Shown in pieces: positions 1 through 11,986 of a DNA stretch of 64,000 nt; positions within the stretch are counted from its first letter, which is position 1; the number at the start of each line of letters is the position of its first letter. This stretch comes from an uncultured Kordiimonas sp. Its GTDB lineage: Bacteria; Pseudomonadota; Alphaproteobacteria; Sphingomonadales; Kordiimonadaceae. The translations under genes were made by a program, and so were the position numbers. A model generated the notes under the pieces. It searched no databases and was not told the DNA's origin. It saw nothing but the letters and a program-made list of their open reading frames with translations. The stretch is taken from NCBI GenBank assembly GCA_947503625.1, contig CANNEK010000005.1, positions 1 to 64,000 of the forward strand, given 5' to 3'.

Positions 1-1026
<1,026 letters not shown>

Positions 1027-1030
<4 letters not shown>

Positions 1031-1920
1031 TATTGCTGCGCAGAAGGTCCTTTGACTGGCAGATAGATGTCGGTGAGCAAGTCAGCCTCTGCGACCTGCG
1101 GATGCAAGTTAATCCTATGCACAAACATAGGGAAATCTCCCGCAGCATACTCGCTTTCGGGAAGCCAGCCTGAATAAAATTGCCGCATGGCGCTACCCAA
1201 TCTGTCCCAGGACCCATGATGCCGAAAAACGGCGCACATGAGGTCAGGGATGGCCTTCTTAACAATTCCAAAGTCGTTAGGCTTGAGTGTCGCTCGCAAT
1301 TCAGCGCCGATATCCATCCGAAAGTTGTTGGCCGCAACCAACTCGGGATCATCATAGTAAATATTGAAGGTGCGGCTGACCATAGGCGAAGGTCCACTTG
1401 CTTTGCGCCATGCAACAAATTGCTGAAGGGTTTCATGAAGCCTGTCGACAGGGCCATTATGTTCTTTGACCGCAATTGCTGTTCGTTTGAAATTCACAAT
1501 ATCAACTTCCATAGTCTGGTTCCTTTGCTTGTACGTGGAAATACTGCCAGACAAAAAGAGGAAGTCGGGGTTCCGCCGAAACTGCGTTGGAGAAACGCCG
1601 AAGGCCTTTTTGAAAGCCTTTGAGAAAGCTTCTGGCGTCGAGTATTGGGCGTCCAATGCAACTTCTGTGACTGACTTGTCATGATGAAAAGCCAGTTGAT
1701 AACAGGCACGTTTGAATCGCCTGCCTTGAATATAGCGCCAGACAGTCATTCCAACGGCATCGACAAACATTCTATGAAAGTGGTGAGGGGAAATCGCTGC
1801 GGCAACCGCAACCTCTTTCAGGCTCAAGGGTTGGTCCAGTTTTTTTTCGATGAACCTTATAGCGCGTTTAACCCTGCTATCGTAATCAGTTGGTTGGCAT
1901 TCATTCATAGTTTTCCTCAT
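1027..1920 (-). CDS. AraC family regulator with GyrI-like C-terminal domain
   Basis: This is a Rob-like transcription factor. Two AraC helix-turn-helix motifs occupy the first ~110 residues (LSLKEVAVAAAISPHHFHRMF and VTEVALDAQYSTPEAFSKAFKKAFGVSP). The remainder, beginning near MEVDIVNFKRTAIAV, resembles GyrI/SOUL-like effector-binding domains that sense small hydrophobic ligands. The start is uncertain: ATG 1920 has GGAG six bases upstream and ATG 1908 has GAGG six bases upstream, while the longest frame would need a TTG at 1968. It converges on ftsY with a 4-base overlap of stop codons. No target gene is evident from position. Confidence 0.85.
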
Positions 1921-2108
1921 GTCTCGCTCCATTTTGATAAGAGGCATGGTCCTGGAAATCCTGTCCAATATTGCTTTTTTGTTTATCTAAAGCATTTGCT
2001 TTTTGCTTGGCCCACCGCGACCTGACACCCAAGTGATTGGTAGGTGATCGGTGGGAGAGCTAGCATGATGGAAAGGGTCGGCGGTCGGCCCCATGCCGGA
2101 GTTCCCGA

Positions 2109-2714
2109 ATGCGCCTTGTTAGCATCGCCCTGTTTCTAAACCTTTTGATGCCAACGGCGACAATGGCAGGCTCATCAGATTTTGACATTCGCCTGAAAAG
2201 CAACACAGGCCGCGAACGGGCCGCCGCCGACCAGCTCAGGCGGTTGCTGGATACCCATGACATCAGCCCTTTTGTCGTAACCTACTCGGTTATGATTGAC
2301 GAATATGATGCACCGCACAGCCACCCGATCCTGACCGTTAACGCGGTGTATCTGGACGATGACAACAGTGCACTATCGATATTCCTGCACGAACAAATGC
2401 ACTGGTTCGGCATGATATTCGATGCGCAGATAACCGCGGCCCTTGAAGACCTGAAAATGCTGTACCCGACGGTGCCAGGGTCACGAAACGGTGGTGCGCG
2501 CGACGACCGTAGCACCTACGTGCATTTGCTTGTCGGCCTGCAGGAATACCGGGCCATGAGCTCTCTTGTGGGTAAAAAGGAAGCCGCTCGCGTGCTCGCC
2601 GGGAAAACTTGGTACACCTGGATTTACCAACAGGTTCTGGAGAACGAAGCGGTCTTGCTTGAGATATTAAACAGGCACCAACTGGATCTGCTTCCCGCCG
2701 CAGACCCGGCTTAG
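2109..2714 (+). CDS. Secreted protein with HExxH motif, unknown family
   Basis: I do not recognise the family. The first ~20 residues form a signal peptide ending near ATMAG. The mature part carries HEQMH at residues 94-98, a zinc-metallopeptidase HExxH pattern inside a predicted helix (FLHEQMHWFGMIF), followed by a Tyr- and Arg-rich segment and a late Glu-rich helix. An HExxH motif alone does not prove peptidase activity; a third zinc ligand cannot be assigned by eye. GGAG lies nine bases before the ATG. It sits between two minus-strand genes and has no operon partner. Confidence 0.7.
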   Translation: MRLVSIALFLNLLMPTATMAGSSDFDIRLKSNTGRERAAADQLRRLLDTHDISPFVVTYSVMIDEYDAPHSHPILTVNAVYLDDDNSALSIFLHEQMHWFGMIFDAQITAALEDLKMLYPTVPGSRNGGARDDRSTYVHLLVGLQEYRAMSSLVGKKEAARVLAGKTWYTWIYQQVLENEAVLLEILNRHQLDLLPAADPA

Positions 2715-2760
2715 ACCATCGTGAGGCAGTTTGCTCGCGCGGGTGCTCCGTGCCCGTCGG

Positions 2761-3624
2761 CTACCGAATAGTGGAAAGAAATTTCCTGATCTGGTCTCTG
2801 GCCCGACTGTTCGCCTCCGCATTTGCTTCAGTTGTCCCGCCGATCACGAAGTCTTCGTCCAGAAGGTGCCCGGCATCGGGATAATTTATATGCAGGCAAT
2901 GCAGTCGAGCCTGCTGACGCTGCAGACAAACGTCCGCCGCCATCCGGTTCGCTGGCCAGATTTCGTCCAATCCGCCTGAAAGAAGCAGGACCGGCGCTGC
3001 AATATTCTCAACGGGAATACGCGCTGCCGCGACGGCATTTTTCTGTTCCAGCGACGCGCTATAGAGGTCATTGAGGTTGGAAATGTTTGCTGGCGGTGCA
3101 AAAGGCACATGGGCAAGTGCCTTGCCGTTTCGCGCCCAGCTTGAAGACGGTACTTTTGTCCAGTCGCTCAGGATACCGGCCCACACAACCGAGCTGGGCG
3201 CAATACCTATAACACCTTTGATGTTCCGATCGTTCGACGCCAACAGCAAAGCCAGCTCTGCTCCTTTTGACCATCCGGCGACCAGAATGCCGTCATCCCG
3301 GGTGTTTGGCTGAGCGGCAAGCCATCTTTTGGGCGCTTCAAAATACTCTAGCGGCACATCGTTCAACTCCGCTGGCAAACCCTCGGCATTAAAATAGGCA
3401 AGAGAAAGCACGGCATGGCCCTGTTCAGCGAACTTTTTTGCCAGATGCGTTGGCAAACCGCCCCCTGAGCCACCAAGCACCAGAATGCCGTATTTTTTTG
3501 GTATGCCGCCGCTGTATTCGCCGACAAATTCCACATTCCCGACCGGGTGTAGTTCCCGGGCCAGGGCACCATGCCCGAGCAACAGGCTGGCGCACGCCGC
3601 TATGGCGGTCAGTATATTTTTCAT
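2761..3624 (-). CDS. Exported alpha/beta hydrolase, BAAT C-terminal type
   Basis: The protein has a signal peptide (residues 1-22, ending GALA) and an alpha/beta-hydrolase core of the bile acid-CoA/acyl-CoA thioesterase (BAAT C-terminal) kind. The early glycine-rich loop LGGSGGG resembles the family's oxyanion region, and GLP..L..VPLEYFE is a family hallmark. A likely catalytic triad is Ser119 in GWSKG, Asp220 in SGGLDEIWPA and His253 in YPDAGHLL. The substrate is unknown; an exported acyl-thioesterase or acyl-ester hydrolase is plausible. It is transcribed towards the HExxH gene, with 46 bases between the stops. Confidence 0.82.
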   Translation of the reverse strand: MKNILTAIAACASLLLGHGALARELHPVGNVEFVGEYSGGIPKKYGILVLGGSGGGLPTHLAKKFAEQGHAVLSLAYFNAEGLPAELNDVPLEYFEAPKRWLAAQPNTRDDGILVAGWSKGAELALLLASNDRNIKGVIGIAPSSVVWAGILSDWTKVPSSSWARNGKALAHVPFAPPANISNLNDLYSASLEQKNAVAAARIPVENIAAPVLLLSGGLDEIWPANRMAADVCLQRQQARLHCLHINYPDAGHLLDEDFVIGGTTEANAEANSRARDQIRKFLSTIR

Positions 3625-3852
3625 AAATCCTCGCTGGCTTTTTTATTATATCTTTTGACATAGGCTTCGATGGTTGAATGCACAAGGGCCTGCCCAGCGT
3701 TTATTGATGTGTGCTGTTCTTGCTGGCAAACCACCACCTGAAGAAACAGGCCAGCACGCCTGCCGGGACATCCATCACTGAAATTTTACCTGACCATTAC
3801 ACCGCAATGTTTATGGTGAGGCAAAATCATAACATCAGACAGCGGAGACCTT

Positions 3853-4308
3853 ATGTTGAACAAATTATTACCTGTCATTGCGGCACTCATTTTTGTCACC
3901 AGCCCGACTTTGGCGGACGACCAGGAAGCGATCAAAAAAGTGGTGCTGGACTATATCGAGAGCCAGCATGTGCCGAACGCAAACCGTATGGACCGCTCAT
4001 TACACGACGAAATGAAAAAACGCACGTTCTGGAACAGTCCCGAAACAGGCGAATTCTTGCTCGAGTCAAGCCGTGATACCATGCTGGACGTGGCCCGCAC
4101 CTACAACGAAAACGGCGATCGATTCCCTGACAAACCGCGCAAGGATATTGAGATTTTTGATATCGATGGCCGGACAGCATCCGTGAAGCTGACAGCGGAC
4201 GACTGGATCGACTATATGCACATGATGAAACTGGAGACGGGAGAGTGGAAGGTTGTCAACGTTCTGTGGCAATTCCACGATCAGTCAAAGCACGTCAGCA
4301 AGCGCTAG
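3853..4308 (+). CDS. Secreted NTF2-like (putative lumazine-binding) protein
   Basis: A 151-residue protein with a signal peptide (residues 1-21, ending LADD). The mature part begins with the helix DQEAIKKVVLDYIES and ends with strand pairs (ASVKLTADDWIDYMHMMKLETGEWKVVNVLW), the layout of the NTF2-like putative lumazine-binding family. Those domains are one-domain cone folds that bind small ligands or act as simple lyases. No catalytic residue can be assigned. GGAG lies six bases before the ATG. It stands alone, 126 bases before rimO. Confidence 0.75.
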   Translation: MLNKLLPVIAALIFVTSPTLADDQEAIKKVVLDYIESQHVPNANRMDRSLHDEMKKRTFWNSPETGEFLLESSRDTMLDVARTYNENGDRFPDKPRKDIEIFDIDGRTASVKLTADDWIDYMHMMKLETGEWKVVNVLWQFHDQSKHVSKR

Positions 4309-4434
4309 AAAAGGCCGCGACTTGCTGCGGGCCGGACGCACATGATGTTGCCATTGCGTGGCATGTCCTGATCAAAGATTAGCCAACCCGCAAAGCACTG
4401 GCTTTTGTAACCATGCGGCTGTATAAGCCGCGCC

Positions 4435-5811
4435 ATGAATACAACAGAACATAACGCACCCAAAGACATGGCAGCCGGTTCGAAGGTTGGCTTTGTATCA
4501 CTAGGTTGTCCCAAGGCACTGGTGGATAGCGAGCGCATCCTCACCAAGCTGCGATCGGAAGGTTATGAAATTGCCGCCGAATATGAAGGCAGTGACGTCG
4601 TCATCGTCAACACCTGCGGCTTTATCGATAGCGCCAAGGAAGAAAGCTTCAACGCCATCAAAGAGGCGATGAACGAAAATGGTAAAGTGATTGTCACCGG
4701 TTGTCTGGGGGTCGATGAAGGCGCAGTGCGCGAGGTAGCTCCCGATGTTCTCGCGGTCACCGGCCCGCAGCAGTATGAACAGGTAGTCGGCGAAGTGCAC
4801 AAGGCAGCGCCGCAACCCCACGAGCCCTATGTTCACTTAGTGCCGCCAGCAGGCCTCAAGCTGACACCCCGGCATTTTGCCTATCTGAAGATTTCCGAAG
4901 GCTGCAACCATCGCTGCAAGTTCTGTATTATCCCGAGCCTGCGCGGTGACCTGGCGTCACGCCCGATACGGGCCGTGTTGCGGGAAGCTGAAAAACTGGT
5001 TGAAGCGGGTACCAGTGAATTGATGATCATCAGTCAGGATACGTCTGCCTACGGCCTTGACCTGAAGCACCAGACCGAAACCTGGAAAGACCGCGATATC
5101 CGCGCGCACATGACTGATCTTGCAGATGCTCTTGGGGATCTCGATGTCTGGGTGAGGTTACATTATGTCTACCCGTACCCGCATGTCGATGATGTGATCC
5201 CCTTGATGGCCGAAGGCAAAATTCTGCCTTATCTGGACATTCCTTTCCAGCATGCAAGCCCCAAAGTGCTGCGTGCCATGCGCAGGCCGGCCAACGATGC
5301 CAAGGTGCTTGAACGGCTGAGGAAATGGCGCAGCATATGCCCAGAAATTGTTATCCGTTCCACCTTCATTGTAGGTTTTCCGGGCGAAACCGAAGAAGAT
5401 TTCCAGTATCTGCTTGACTGGCTTGAAGAAGCGCAACTCGACCGCGTGGGTTGCTTCAAATATGAAGCCGTGGAAGGCGCTGCCGCCAACGACTTACCGA
5501 ACCCCGTGGATGAAGACATCAAGCAGGATCGCTGGAACCGCTTTATGGAGGTCAGCCAGAAAATTTCTGCCGCCAAGCTTCAGAAACGGATAGGCATGGA
5601 GATGGCAGTACTGATCGACGGCGTCGACGAGGACGGCGGTGCCGTTGGGCGTACCTATGCTGACGCACCTGAAATTGATGGGCAGGTACATCTGTCCGGC
5701 GCGCATGGCCTGGCGTCTGGAGACATGGTCATGGCGCATATCGACGATGCTGATGAGTATGACCTTTATGGCACTGTGGTTCACGATGAAGAGGACGAGT
5801 GGGACTGGTAG
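4435..5811 (+). CDS. rimO: Ribosomal protein S12 methylthiotransferase RimO
   Basis: RimO adds a methylthio group to the conserved aspartate of ribosomal protein S12 using two [4Fe-4S] clusters and SAM. The N-terminal MTTase domain shows its three cluster cysteines at about 25 (SLGCPKA), 61 (NTCGFID) and 90 (TGCLG). The radical-SAM motif C157-N-H-R-C-K-F-C164 follows. The C-terminal TRAM domain begins near residue 395 and the protein ends in an acidic tail. The pattern [13 protein letters not shown] separates RimO from MiaB. Length (458 residues) is normal for the family. Confidence 0.96.
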   Translation: MNTTEHNAPKDMAAGSKVGFVSLGCPKALVDSERILTKLRSEGYEIAAEYEGSDVVIVNTCGFIDSAKEESFNAIKEAMNENGKVIVTGCLGVDEGAVREVAPDVLAVTGPQQYEQVVGEVHKAAPQPHEPYVHLVPPAGLKLTPRHFAYLKISEGCNHRCKFCIIPSLRGDLASRPIRAVLREAEKLVEAGTSELMIISQDTSAYGLDLKHQTETWKDRDIRAHMTDLADALGDLDVWVRLHYVYPYPHVDDVIPLMAEGKILPYLDIPFQHASPKVLRAMRRPANDAKVLERLRKWRSICPEIVIRSTFIVGFPGETEEDFQYLLDWLEEAQLDRVGCFKYEAVEGAAANDLPNPVDEDIKQDRWNRFMEVSQKISAAKLQKRIGMEMAVLIDGVDEDGGAVGRTYADAPEIDGQVHLSGAHGLASGDMVMAHIDDADEYDLYGTVVHDEEDEWDW

Positions 5812-5909
5812 ACCACACGACCTGCTTTTCTTGGAAAAAATTTGCCATGGACACCTGCCGTCCCTAATTTACCTGACAGGCGTATTGTGGGGGCATCAGG
5901 CTGGCAAAC

Positions 5910-8333
5910 ATGATTCAGGCATCTAACAAGATAGTGGTATGGTTTGTGTCCGTGCTCGTTCTGCTGACTTGCAGTTTTCAGGGCAACAGCGGCGCACATG
6001 CAGCGGCCAACACACCTGTTAACTTGCTACCTTCCGCCTGCCATTTCACCACCGAAATTCGCGCCAGTTTTCCATCCATGCTGGACCGCGCAGTGGCAGC
6101 AGACTGTAGTACAGCTGCGGAACCATCGCGCGATATGGTCTGGTTGTCGCTGGATATGGCGGCGGCGAACGCCGTGGCGGACAGGGACTATGAGCTTGCG
6201 ATCTTCCGCCATTGGACAGAACGGGCCGTGATCCAGTTCCACTATGCCGATGGATATATGCTGGACTATGACGTGGGGGCGCACGATTTCGACGCTTATT
6301 GGTCAGTTGGTAACTTTATAAGTTTTGCGGCACCCGCCCGCGACGCCCCGGTCAGCGCAATTCTGGTGGGTTTGCAAAATCCGTCATCAGTGAAGCTCTT
6401 TCGCCAAATCAATTTCGTTGAGGCCGCCGTCTGGCGGAACCAGGAGACAACAGGTCGGCTGATGACAACCCTGATCGCCGGGATATTGCTTGCCATGTTG
6501 TGTTACAACATCGCCCTCGCAACAGTTCTCCGGTTGGATTTTCATCTTCACTATTGCCTGTTTGTCTTTTCAATCTTTGTCTACAATATCGCAGCCTATG
6601 GCCTTGTCGCGCATTTCCTGCCGGGCACCCTGAGCGTCGGCGCACAAATGAATATCACGATCCTCGCCCTCGGGTTGAATGGCCTTACCGGTCTGCATTT
6701 CCTCTGTACATTCCTTGAAAACGGTGTCCTCAGCGACCGCTGGAAACTGGCGGCCCGCATCTTTGGTTATGGTTTCCTTGGCAGCGCCATTCTGTATGTC
6801 AGCACTCGTGGCTGGCACGCCGACACCGTAGACCTTTGGTTCAACCTGATGTCTGCCGCCGGTATTCTTTTTATATTTGTAACGTTGGTAAAAGCACTCA
6901 GGCAAAAAAGCCGGGCGGCCCTGTTTTATGCCGTTGGCTGGCTCCTGCCAATTGCCGGAGTTTCTCTCAGAATACTGCGGGGGTTCGACATTATTCCCCA
7001 TTCGGCACTGGTGGAATACGGCATGTCCATCGGCATGGCACTGGAAACGATCGTGCTGTCTATCGGCATTGCCCACCGGATCAGCAAAATTCGCGAAGAT
7101 CATGACCGTGCAAAAGTCACCAGTGAGAAGGCTTTGGCCGCTAGCCAGGCAAAATCTGACTTTGTCGCCCATATGAGCCATGAAATTCGAAATCCTATCA
7201 ATGCCATTATTGTCTTGAGTGACCTGACGGCCATGACCGACCTGAACAAACAGCAACGTCAGTATGTTCAGAGCATTCAAACATCCAGCAACGTTCTGCT
7301 GAGCTTGCTGGATGACACTCTTGATTTCTCCAAAATTGAAGCCGGAAAAGTCACGATAGAAAGCATTGCGTTTGCACCGAAGGAGGTTTTCGACAACGTA
7401 CGCGCAGTTATCAAGCCCAAGGCAGACGAGAAGTCTCTCAGCTTCACCATTGAAGGAGAGAATATGATACCGGACAGGCTTCAGGGAGACCCGACGCGGC
7501 TAAGCCAAATCCTGATCAATCTGGCCAACAACGCTGTCAAGTTTACCGAGCACGGAAGCGTGACTGCAAAGATTTCTAAAATTGCCAGTGAGAACAGTGC
7601 GTTCACGCTGCGCGGTGTGGTTACAGATACAGGCATCGGTATGACAGAGGAGCAGGTTTCCTGCCTGTTCCAGTCCTACAACCAAGCCGACGATTCTGTC
7701 ACCAGAAAATATGGCGGCACAGGTCTGGGCCTTGCTATCAGCAAGCAACTTGTAGAGCTGATGGGCGGTACGATCGGTGTTGAAAGTACCCCCGGTGAGG
7801 GCAGCAGCTTTTACTTTGAGATACCTTTCGCCCTGCCCGACGCCGAGGGCCAGTCCGTCGGCCAGCAGTTTGTCGAGGCGCAAATTGGCGAAGTTACCAG
7901 CGAACCGGGAAAACAGAACACTGTTTCACTTTCAGGTGCGCGCATACTTGTAGTTGAGGACAACCACATCAACCAACTTCTGGTATCCAAGATACTGGAG
8001 CAAACAGATGCTCGTTTCGATATCGCCTCTGGCGGCAGGGAAGCCATCGATAAAACAAGTATCAATCATTACGATTTGATTTTGATGGACCTGAACATGC
8101 CGGAAATGAGTGGTCTGGAAGCAACGAGGATTATCCGGTTGCAGGAGAATGGCAAAGACACCCCCATCGTTGCCATGACGGCCAGCGCGGACACCAAAAC
8201 CCAGCAAGCCTGCATCGACGCAGGCATGAATGACCATGTAACAAAACCCTTCAAACAGGCGATATTATTTCAAACCCTGGGAAGATGGTACCGGGAACCG
8301 GGGGATACCAATCCACAGTCGGAAACCGGATAG
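5910..8333 (+). CDS. Hybrid sensor histidine kinase with 7TM-DISM sensor (copy 1)
   Basis: Order of parts: signal segment (residues 1-30), a periplasmic beta domain (~35-180) with two conserved cysteines (SACHF, ADCS), seven transmembrane helices of the 7TMR-DISM type (~190-390), a short coiled coil, a HisKA domain with phospho-acceptor His424 (HMSHEIRNP), an HATPase domain ([26 protein letters not shown]) and a receiver domain with phospho-acceptor Asp727 ([11 protein letters not shown]). Such kinases sense periplasmic ligands, often carbohydrates, and pass phosphate to an HPt protein. No HPt or output regulator is adjacent. The next gene is a close paralogue of similar length and identical layout. 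Confidence 0.93.
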   Translation: MIQASNKIVVWFVSVLVLLTCSFQGNSGAHAAANTPVNLLPSACHFTTEIRASFPSMLDRAVAADCSTAAEPSRDMVWLSLDMAAANAVADRDYELAIFRHWTERAVIQFHYADGYMLDYDVGAHDFDAYWSVGNFISFAAPARDAPVSAILVGLQNPSSVKLFRQINFVEAAVWRNQETTGRLMTTLIAGILLAMLCYNIALATVLRLDFHLHYCLFVFSIFVYNIAAYGLVAHFLPGTLSVGAQMNITILALGLNGLTGLHFLCTFLENGVLSDRWKLAARIFGYGFLGSAILYVSTRGWHADTVDLWFNLMSAAGILFIFVTLVKALRQKSRAALFYAVGWLLPIAGVSLRILRGFDIIPHSALVEYGMSIGMALETIVLSIGIAHRISKIREDHDRAKVTSEKALAASQAKSDFVAHMSHEIRNPINAIIVLSDLTAMTDLNKQQRQYVQSIQTSSNVLLSLLDDTLDFSKIEAGKVTIESIAFAPKEVFDNVRAVIKPKADEKSLSFTIEGENMIPDRLQGDPTRLSQILINLANNAVKFTEHGSVTAKISKIASENSAFTLRGVVTDTGIGMTEEQVSCLFQSYNQADDSVTRKYGGTGLGLAISKQLVELMGGTIGVESTPGEGSSFYFEIPFALPDAEGQSVGQQFVEAQIGEVTSEPGKQNTVSLSGARILVVEDNHINQLLVSKILEQTDARFDIASGGREAIDKTSINHYDLILMDLNMPEMSGLEATRIIRLQENGKDTPIVAMTASADTKTQQACIDAGMNDHVTKPFKQAILFQTLGRWYREPGDTNPQSETG

Positions 8334-8352
8334 GCTCGACATAGCGCGCGGG

Positions 8353-8367
8353 CCTGCATGGCAGGCA
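8353..8367. repeat. Short inverted repeat after kinase 1
   Basis: GCCTGC and GCAGGC flank a 3-base ATG loop just past the first kinase stop. There is no T-run downstream, so it is a weak candidate for a terminator and may be chance. Confidence 0.3.
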
Positions 8368-8473
8368 AAACAAACTCTACGCTTGTCATGTAACTTTTTT
8401 CCTGAAAAAAATTGCCAGAAGCACTTGGCGCACCTACTTTATTGCGCAGGCACACTTGGGGCATCGGGCAATA

Positions 8474-10876
8474 ATGATTCAGCTACCTAATAAGGTAATG
8501 GCACGGCTGCGCTTACAGGTCATGCTTCTGCTTGCCACACTGGCTAGTGTGTTCGGCGACAGTAGCGCCTATGCCGCGGCCGGCACGCCGATCAATCTGC
8601 TGCCCTCTGCTTGCCATTTTACCACGGAAACTCGTGATCGTTTTTCCTCCATGCTGGATCATGCAGAGGCCGCAGACTGCAGTTCTGATGCAAAGCACTC
8701 GCCCGATGTGGTCTGGTTATCACTGGATGTCGCTGCAGTGAACCCGGCGGCAAACACAGATTATGAGCTTGCCATCTACCGTCACTGGACCGAACGGGCA
8801 ATAATCCAGTTTCATTATACAGACGGCTTTATGCAGGACTATGATGTCGGGGCCTATGAATTTGATCAATTCTGGTCCGTTGGCAATTACGTCAGTTTCG
8901 ACGCGCCAGCTCGTGATGTTCCGGTGAGTCAAATTCTGATTGGCTTCCAAAATCCGTCATCAATCAAGCTTTTTCACCAAATCAACTTTGTCAAAGCCGA
9001 TGACTGGCAGGAAGGTCGGGCCGCTGGCCTTCTGCTGACGACAGTGATCACCGGTGTTCTGCTGGCGATGCTGTTCTATAACATCGCCCTGGCTACGATG
9101 TTGAGATTCGACTTCCATTTCCACTATTGCATGGTGGTTTTCGCAGCACTCGCATACAACGTGTCCGCCTATGGTTTCATTTCCTATCTGCTGCCCGGGG
9201 TAATCAGCCACGGTACGCAGATGAACATCACCATTCTCGCGCTTGGTTTGAACGGAATGGCCAGCATACAGTTCTTATGCAGTTTTCTCGAAAAGGACGT
9301 TCTGCCGCCAAGATTAGGTCAGGCAGCGCGAATGGCTGCGTACGCATTTTTTGGCTTTTCTGTTATATTTGTCAACGCACGCGGCCCCTATACAGAGTGG
9401 CTGGAACTATCGCTTCACATAACATCGTTTGTTGGCGTTCTTTTTGTCATGGCTATTTTGCTTCGCGCAATCTGGCATAAAAGCCAAGCAGCGATCTTTT
9501 ACGCGATCGGCTGGCTACTGCCTGTTGTCGGCGTCCTGGCGAGGAATTTGCGCGAAATTGAAGTGATCCCCCACTCAGACTTCGTCTCATATTCAGTTTC
9601 GGTTGGCATAGCTCTGGAAACTGTCATCTTTGCCATCGGTGTTGCTCACCGTATCAGCAAAATCATGAACGAACGTGACCTCGCCAAGCTTGAGAGCGCC
9701 AAAGCGATGGCTGCCAGTCAGGCAAAAACAGACTTTCTCGCTCATATGAGCCATGAAATTCGCAACCCTATGAGCACCATCATTGGGTTGAGCGGCCTGG
9801 CCGCACAGACTGATCTGAACGAGCAACAGCGAGAATATATTCAAAACATTCAGACATCGGGCAACGTCCTGATGGACCTGTTGAATGACACGCTGGACAT
9901 GTCGAAAATCGAGGCAGGCAAAGTAACAATTGAGAATATTGTTTTTGCGCCTGGTGATGTTCTGCACGGCGTCCGCGCTGTTATCGAGCCAAGGGCCCGG
10001 CAGAAGGCATTGTCGCTAGTAATCGAAGGGGAAAATACCCTGCCGGAAACTCTGATCAGTGATCCAACACGGCTTAGCCAAATCCTTATAAACCTTGCCA
10101 ACAATGCGGTGAAATTTACTGAACAGGGAAGTGTTACCTTATCGTTTTCAACTGACAGCGGACCCGCTAACACCATCCTCCTCAAATGCGAGGTAACTGA
10201 CACAGGCATTGGGATGACGGCAGCACAGGTTTCCAGATTGTTTCAGTCATACAGCCAGGCCGATGCCTCAGTTACACGTAAGTATGGCGGTACCGGCCTT
10301 GGCCTTTCCATCAGCAAACAACTGGTGGAACTGATGGGCGGCCAAATTGGCGTCAACAGTGAGCCCGGCAAGGGCAGTACGTTTTTCTTCAGATTGCCGA
10401 TGCAACTGCCGGACAAAGACGCGTACACTGAAAAACACCAGGATCAACAGGCGGCAAACCCGACAGCGCCAAACGATGATAATCCGCTTGCAGGAGCGTC
10501 AATCCTCGTGGTTGAGGACAATCACATTAACCAGCTTCTTATCTCCAAGGTACTTGAGGCAGTGCAAGCCAAGTTTGACCTTGCCTCAGGTGGCCAGCAA
10601 GCAATTGGCATGGTGATGGCCAACCGGTACGATCTGATTCTTATGGATTTGAATATGCCGGACATGGATGGGGTAGAAACAACAACCAGAATACGCGCCA
10701 CAACAGAAGGCAGGAACATTCCGATCATCGCAATGACGGGAAGTGTTGATGTCGCGTCGCGACAGGCGTGCCTGGATGCCGGTATGAATGACCATGTCTC
10801 GAAGCCCTTTAAACAGTCAGTTTTGCTTGAGACGCTTGGGCGATGGCGCGACACTGCATCGTTGGAACAACTGTAG
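8474..10876 (+). CDS. Hybrid sensor histidine kinase with 7TM-DISM sensor (copy 2)
   Basis: This is a tandem paralogue of the preceding kinase: signal segment, periplasmic domain with the same two cysteines, seven transmembrane helices, HisKA with His427 (HMSHEIRNP), HATPase ([20 protein letters not shown]) and receiver with Asp725 (LMDLNMPDMDG). ATG 8474 is preferred because it aligns exactly with the MIQ start of copy 1; an in-frame TTG at 8456 would add six residues. The upstream ~80 bases also resemble the bases upstream of copy 1. Similarity is high in the catalytic parts and in the distal half of the sensor; divergence is greatest in the coiled coil and the receiver linker. Confidence 0.93.
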   Translation: MIQLPNKVMARLRLQVMLLLATLASVFGDSSAYAAAGTPINLLPSACHFTTETRDRFSSMLDHAEAADCSSDAKHSPDVVWLSLDVAAVNPAANTDYELAIYRHWTERAIIQFHYTDGFMQDYDVGAYEFDQFWSVGNYVSFDAPARDVPVSQILIGFQNPSSIKLFHQINFVKADDWQEGRAAGLLLTTVITGVLLAMLFYNIALATMLRFDFHFHYCMVVFAALAYNVSAYGFISYLLPGVISHGTQMNITILALGLNGMASIQFLCSFLEKDVLPPRLGQAARMAAYAFFGFSVIFVNARGPYTEWLELSLHITSFVGVLFVMAILLRAIWHKSQAAIFYAIGWLLPVVGVLARNLREIEVIPHSDFVSYSVSVGIALETVIFAIGVAHRISKIMNERDLAKLESAKAMAASQAKTDFLAHMSHEIRNPMSTIIGLSGLAAQTDLNEQQREYIQNIQTSGNVLMDLLNDTLDMSKIEAGKVTIENIVFAPGDVLHGVRAVIEPRARQKALSLVIEGENTLPETLISDPTRLSQILINLANNAVKFTEQGSVTLSFSTDSGPANTILLKCEVTDTGIGMTAAQVSRLFQSYSQADASVTRKYGGTGLGLSISKQLVELMGGQIGVNSEPGKGSTFFFRLPMQLPDKDAYTEKHQDQQAANPTAPNDDNPLAGASILVVEDNHINQLLISKVLEAVQAKFDLASGGQQAIGMVMANRYDLILMDLNMPDMDGVETTTRIRATTEGRNIPIIAMTGSVDVASRQACLDAGMNDHVSKPFKQSVLLETLGRWRDTASLEQL

Positions 10877-11031
10877 TTTTTCTTTCGAGTCAGTTTACCG
10901 GTATGGATCCGGCCTGTCATATGGCCAGCCCCGAGTATGCGATGTCCAAGCAGGTAGGTGAATTGAGACAACACCGCTCGTGAGCAAAGGTGAAACTTTG
11001 GGTAGCAACAAGATTGGCTGACGCAACTGGA

Positions 11032-11784
11032 CTATTCCAGCGGCAGTTTGGCTTCAGCCAGAGAATAGCTTCCGGAAACCATTAGTCTTTTATAGGCTTC
11101 GCGTATTGGCTCACTAATGGTGTCACTCACTGCCTTGTTGCCAGCCAGATAGAAACCTGCCTTGCCACTCAGGCGCATGACGGGCTTGGTCAGAGCAGGA
11201 TCGAAACCTTCGGACTTTCTAAGCCGGTCATTGACCATCAGGTCACTGATGTAGATATCTGCCCTCTCGGCAATAACCATTCGGAAATCAGCGGTTTCTG
11301 TGCTGGAAACAGGGATAATATTCCCGGCCGGCATGTCGGTCCAGCGAAACAGCTCACAACCCAGATCATTGGATACACAAGTGCCAGTAAACATTCCCGA
11401 CTTCAGGCTTGCAGCATTGACCGATCGGGTCTCGCCAGTTCTGACAAACAGATAAAAGTTTGATCGAGCTAGTGGCACCAGCCATTCGAATCTGTCTTCC
11501 CGTTTTGGCGTTCGCGTCATGCTGTAGATAAGCGCATTGTTCTGCGTGGTGACATAGTGCTCGGCACGTGTCCAGGGCACGAGGCGAATATCATACTCGA
11601 GGTCAGTTTCTTCCATCACCTGCCGGACTTTTTCTGTCGCCAACCCGACTACCTCATCTTTTTCATTCAGATAGTTATATGGCGGGTAGTTCTCGGTATA
11701 GATGATCAAATCCTGCGCATTGGCCAACCGGGCAACCAACAACAGTGCTAGCATCGCGCCCCAAAACTGTTGCTTTGCCATCAC
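11032..11784 (-). CDS. Periplasmic solute-binding protein, family 3
   Basis: A signal peptide (residues 1-23, ending ANAQ) precedes a bilobal solute-binding fold of the amino-acid ABC transporter type: IYTENYPPYNYLNE at the start, then EVVGLATEKVRQVM, RAEHYVTTQNNALIYSMTRTPKREDRFEWLVPL. Proteins of this size (250 residues) without a transporter beside them are common in marine proteobacteria and some act as sensor partners. No permease or ATPase of this type is adjacent. The tandem kinases lie just downstream on the other strand, so a sensing role is possible but unproven. Confidence 0.82.
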   Translation of the reverse strand: MMAKQQFWGAMLALLLVARLANAQDLIIYTENYPPYNYLNEKDEVVGLATEKVRQVMEETDLEYDIRLVPWTRAEHYVTTQNNALIYSMTRTPKREDRFEWLVPLARSNFYLFVRTGETRSVNAASLKSGMFTGTCVSNDLGCELFRWTDMPAGNIIPVSSTETADFRMVIAERADIYISDLMVNDRLRKSEGFDPALTKPVMRLSGKAGFYLAGNKAVSDTISEPIREAYKRLMVSGSYSLAEAKLPLE

Positions 11785-11986
11785 GTCGGCCTCAAAATCG
11801 TGGTCAACAATACCATTCTTGTGAGTTTAAATAACAGTCGCAAACAAAAGATTAACAGCATCATTCGACGCTTCGTGGTCATACGATTAAACAAAAAAGG
11901 GCTATCGGCAGCCAATAGCTTTATTGAAACGCCCCCTAATCCTGATGTGCGGGCGAATTCATATAAAAGCGATTTTTTCCGAAAGA

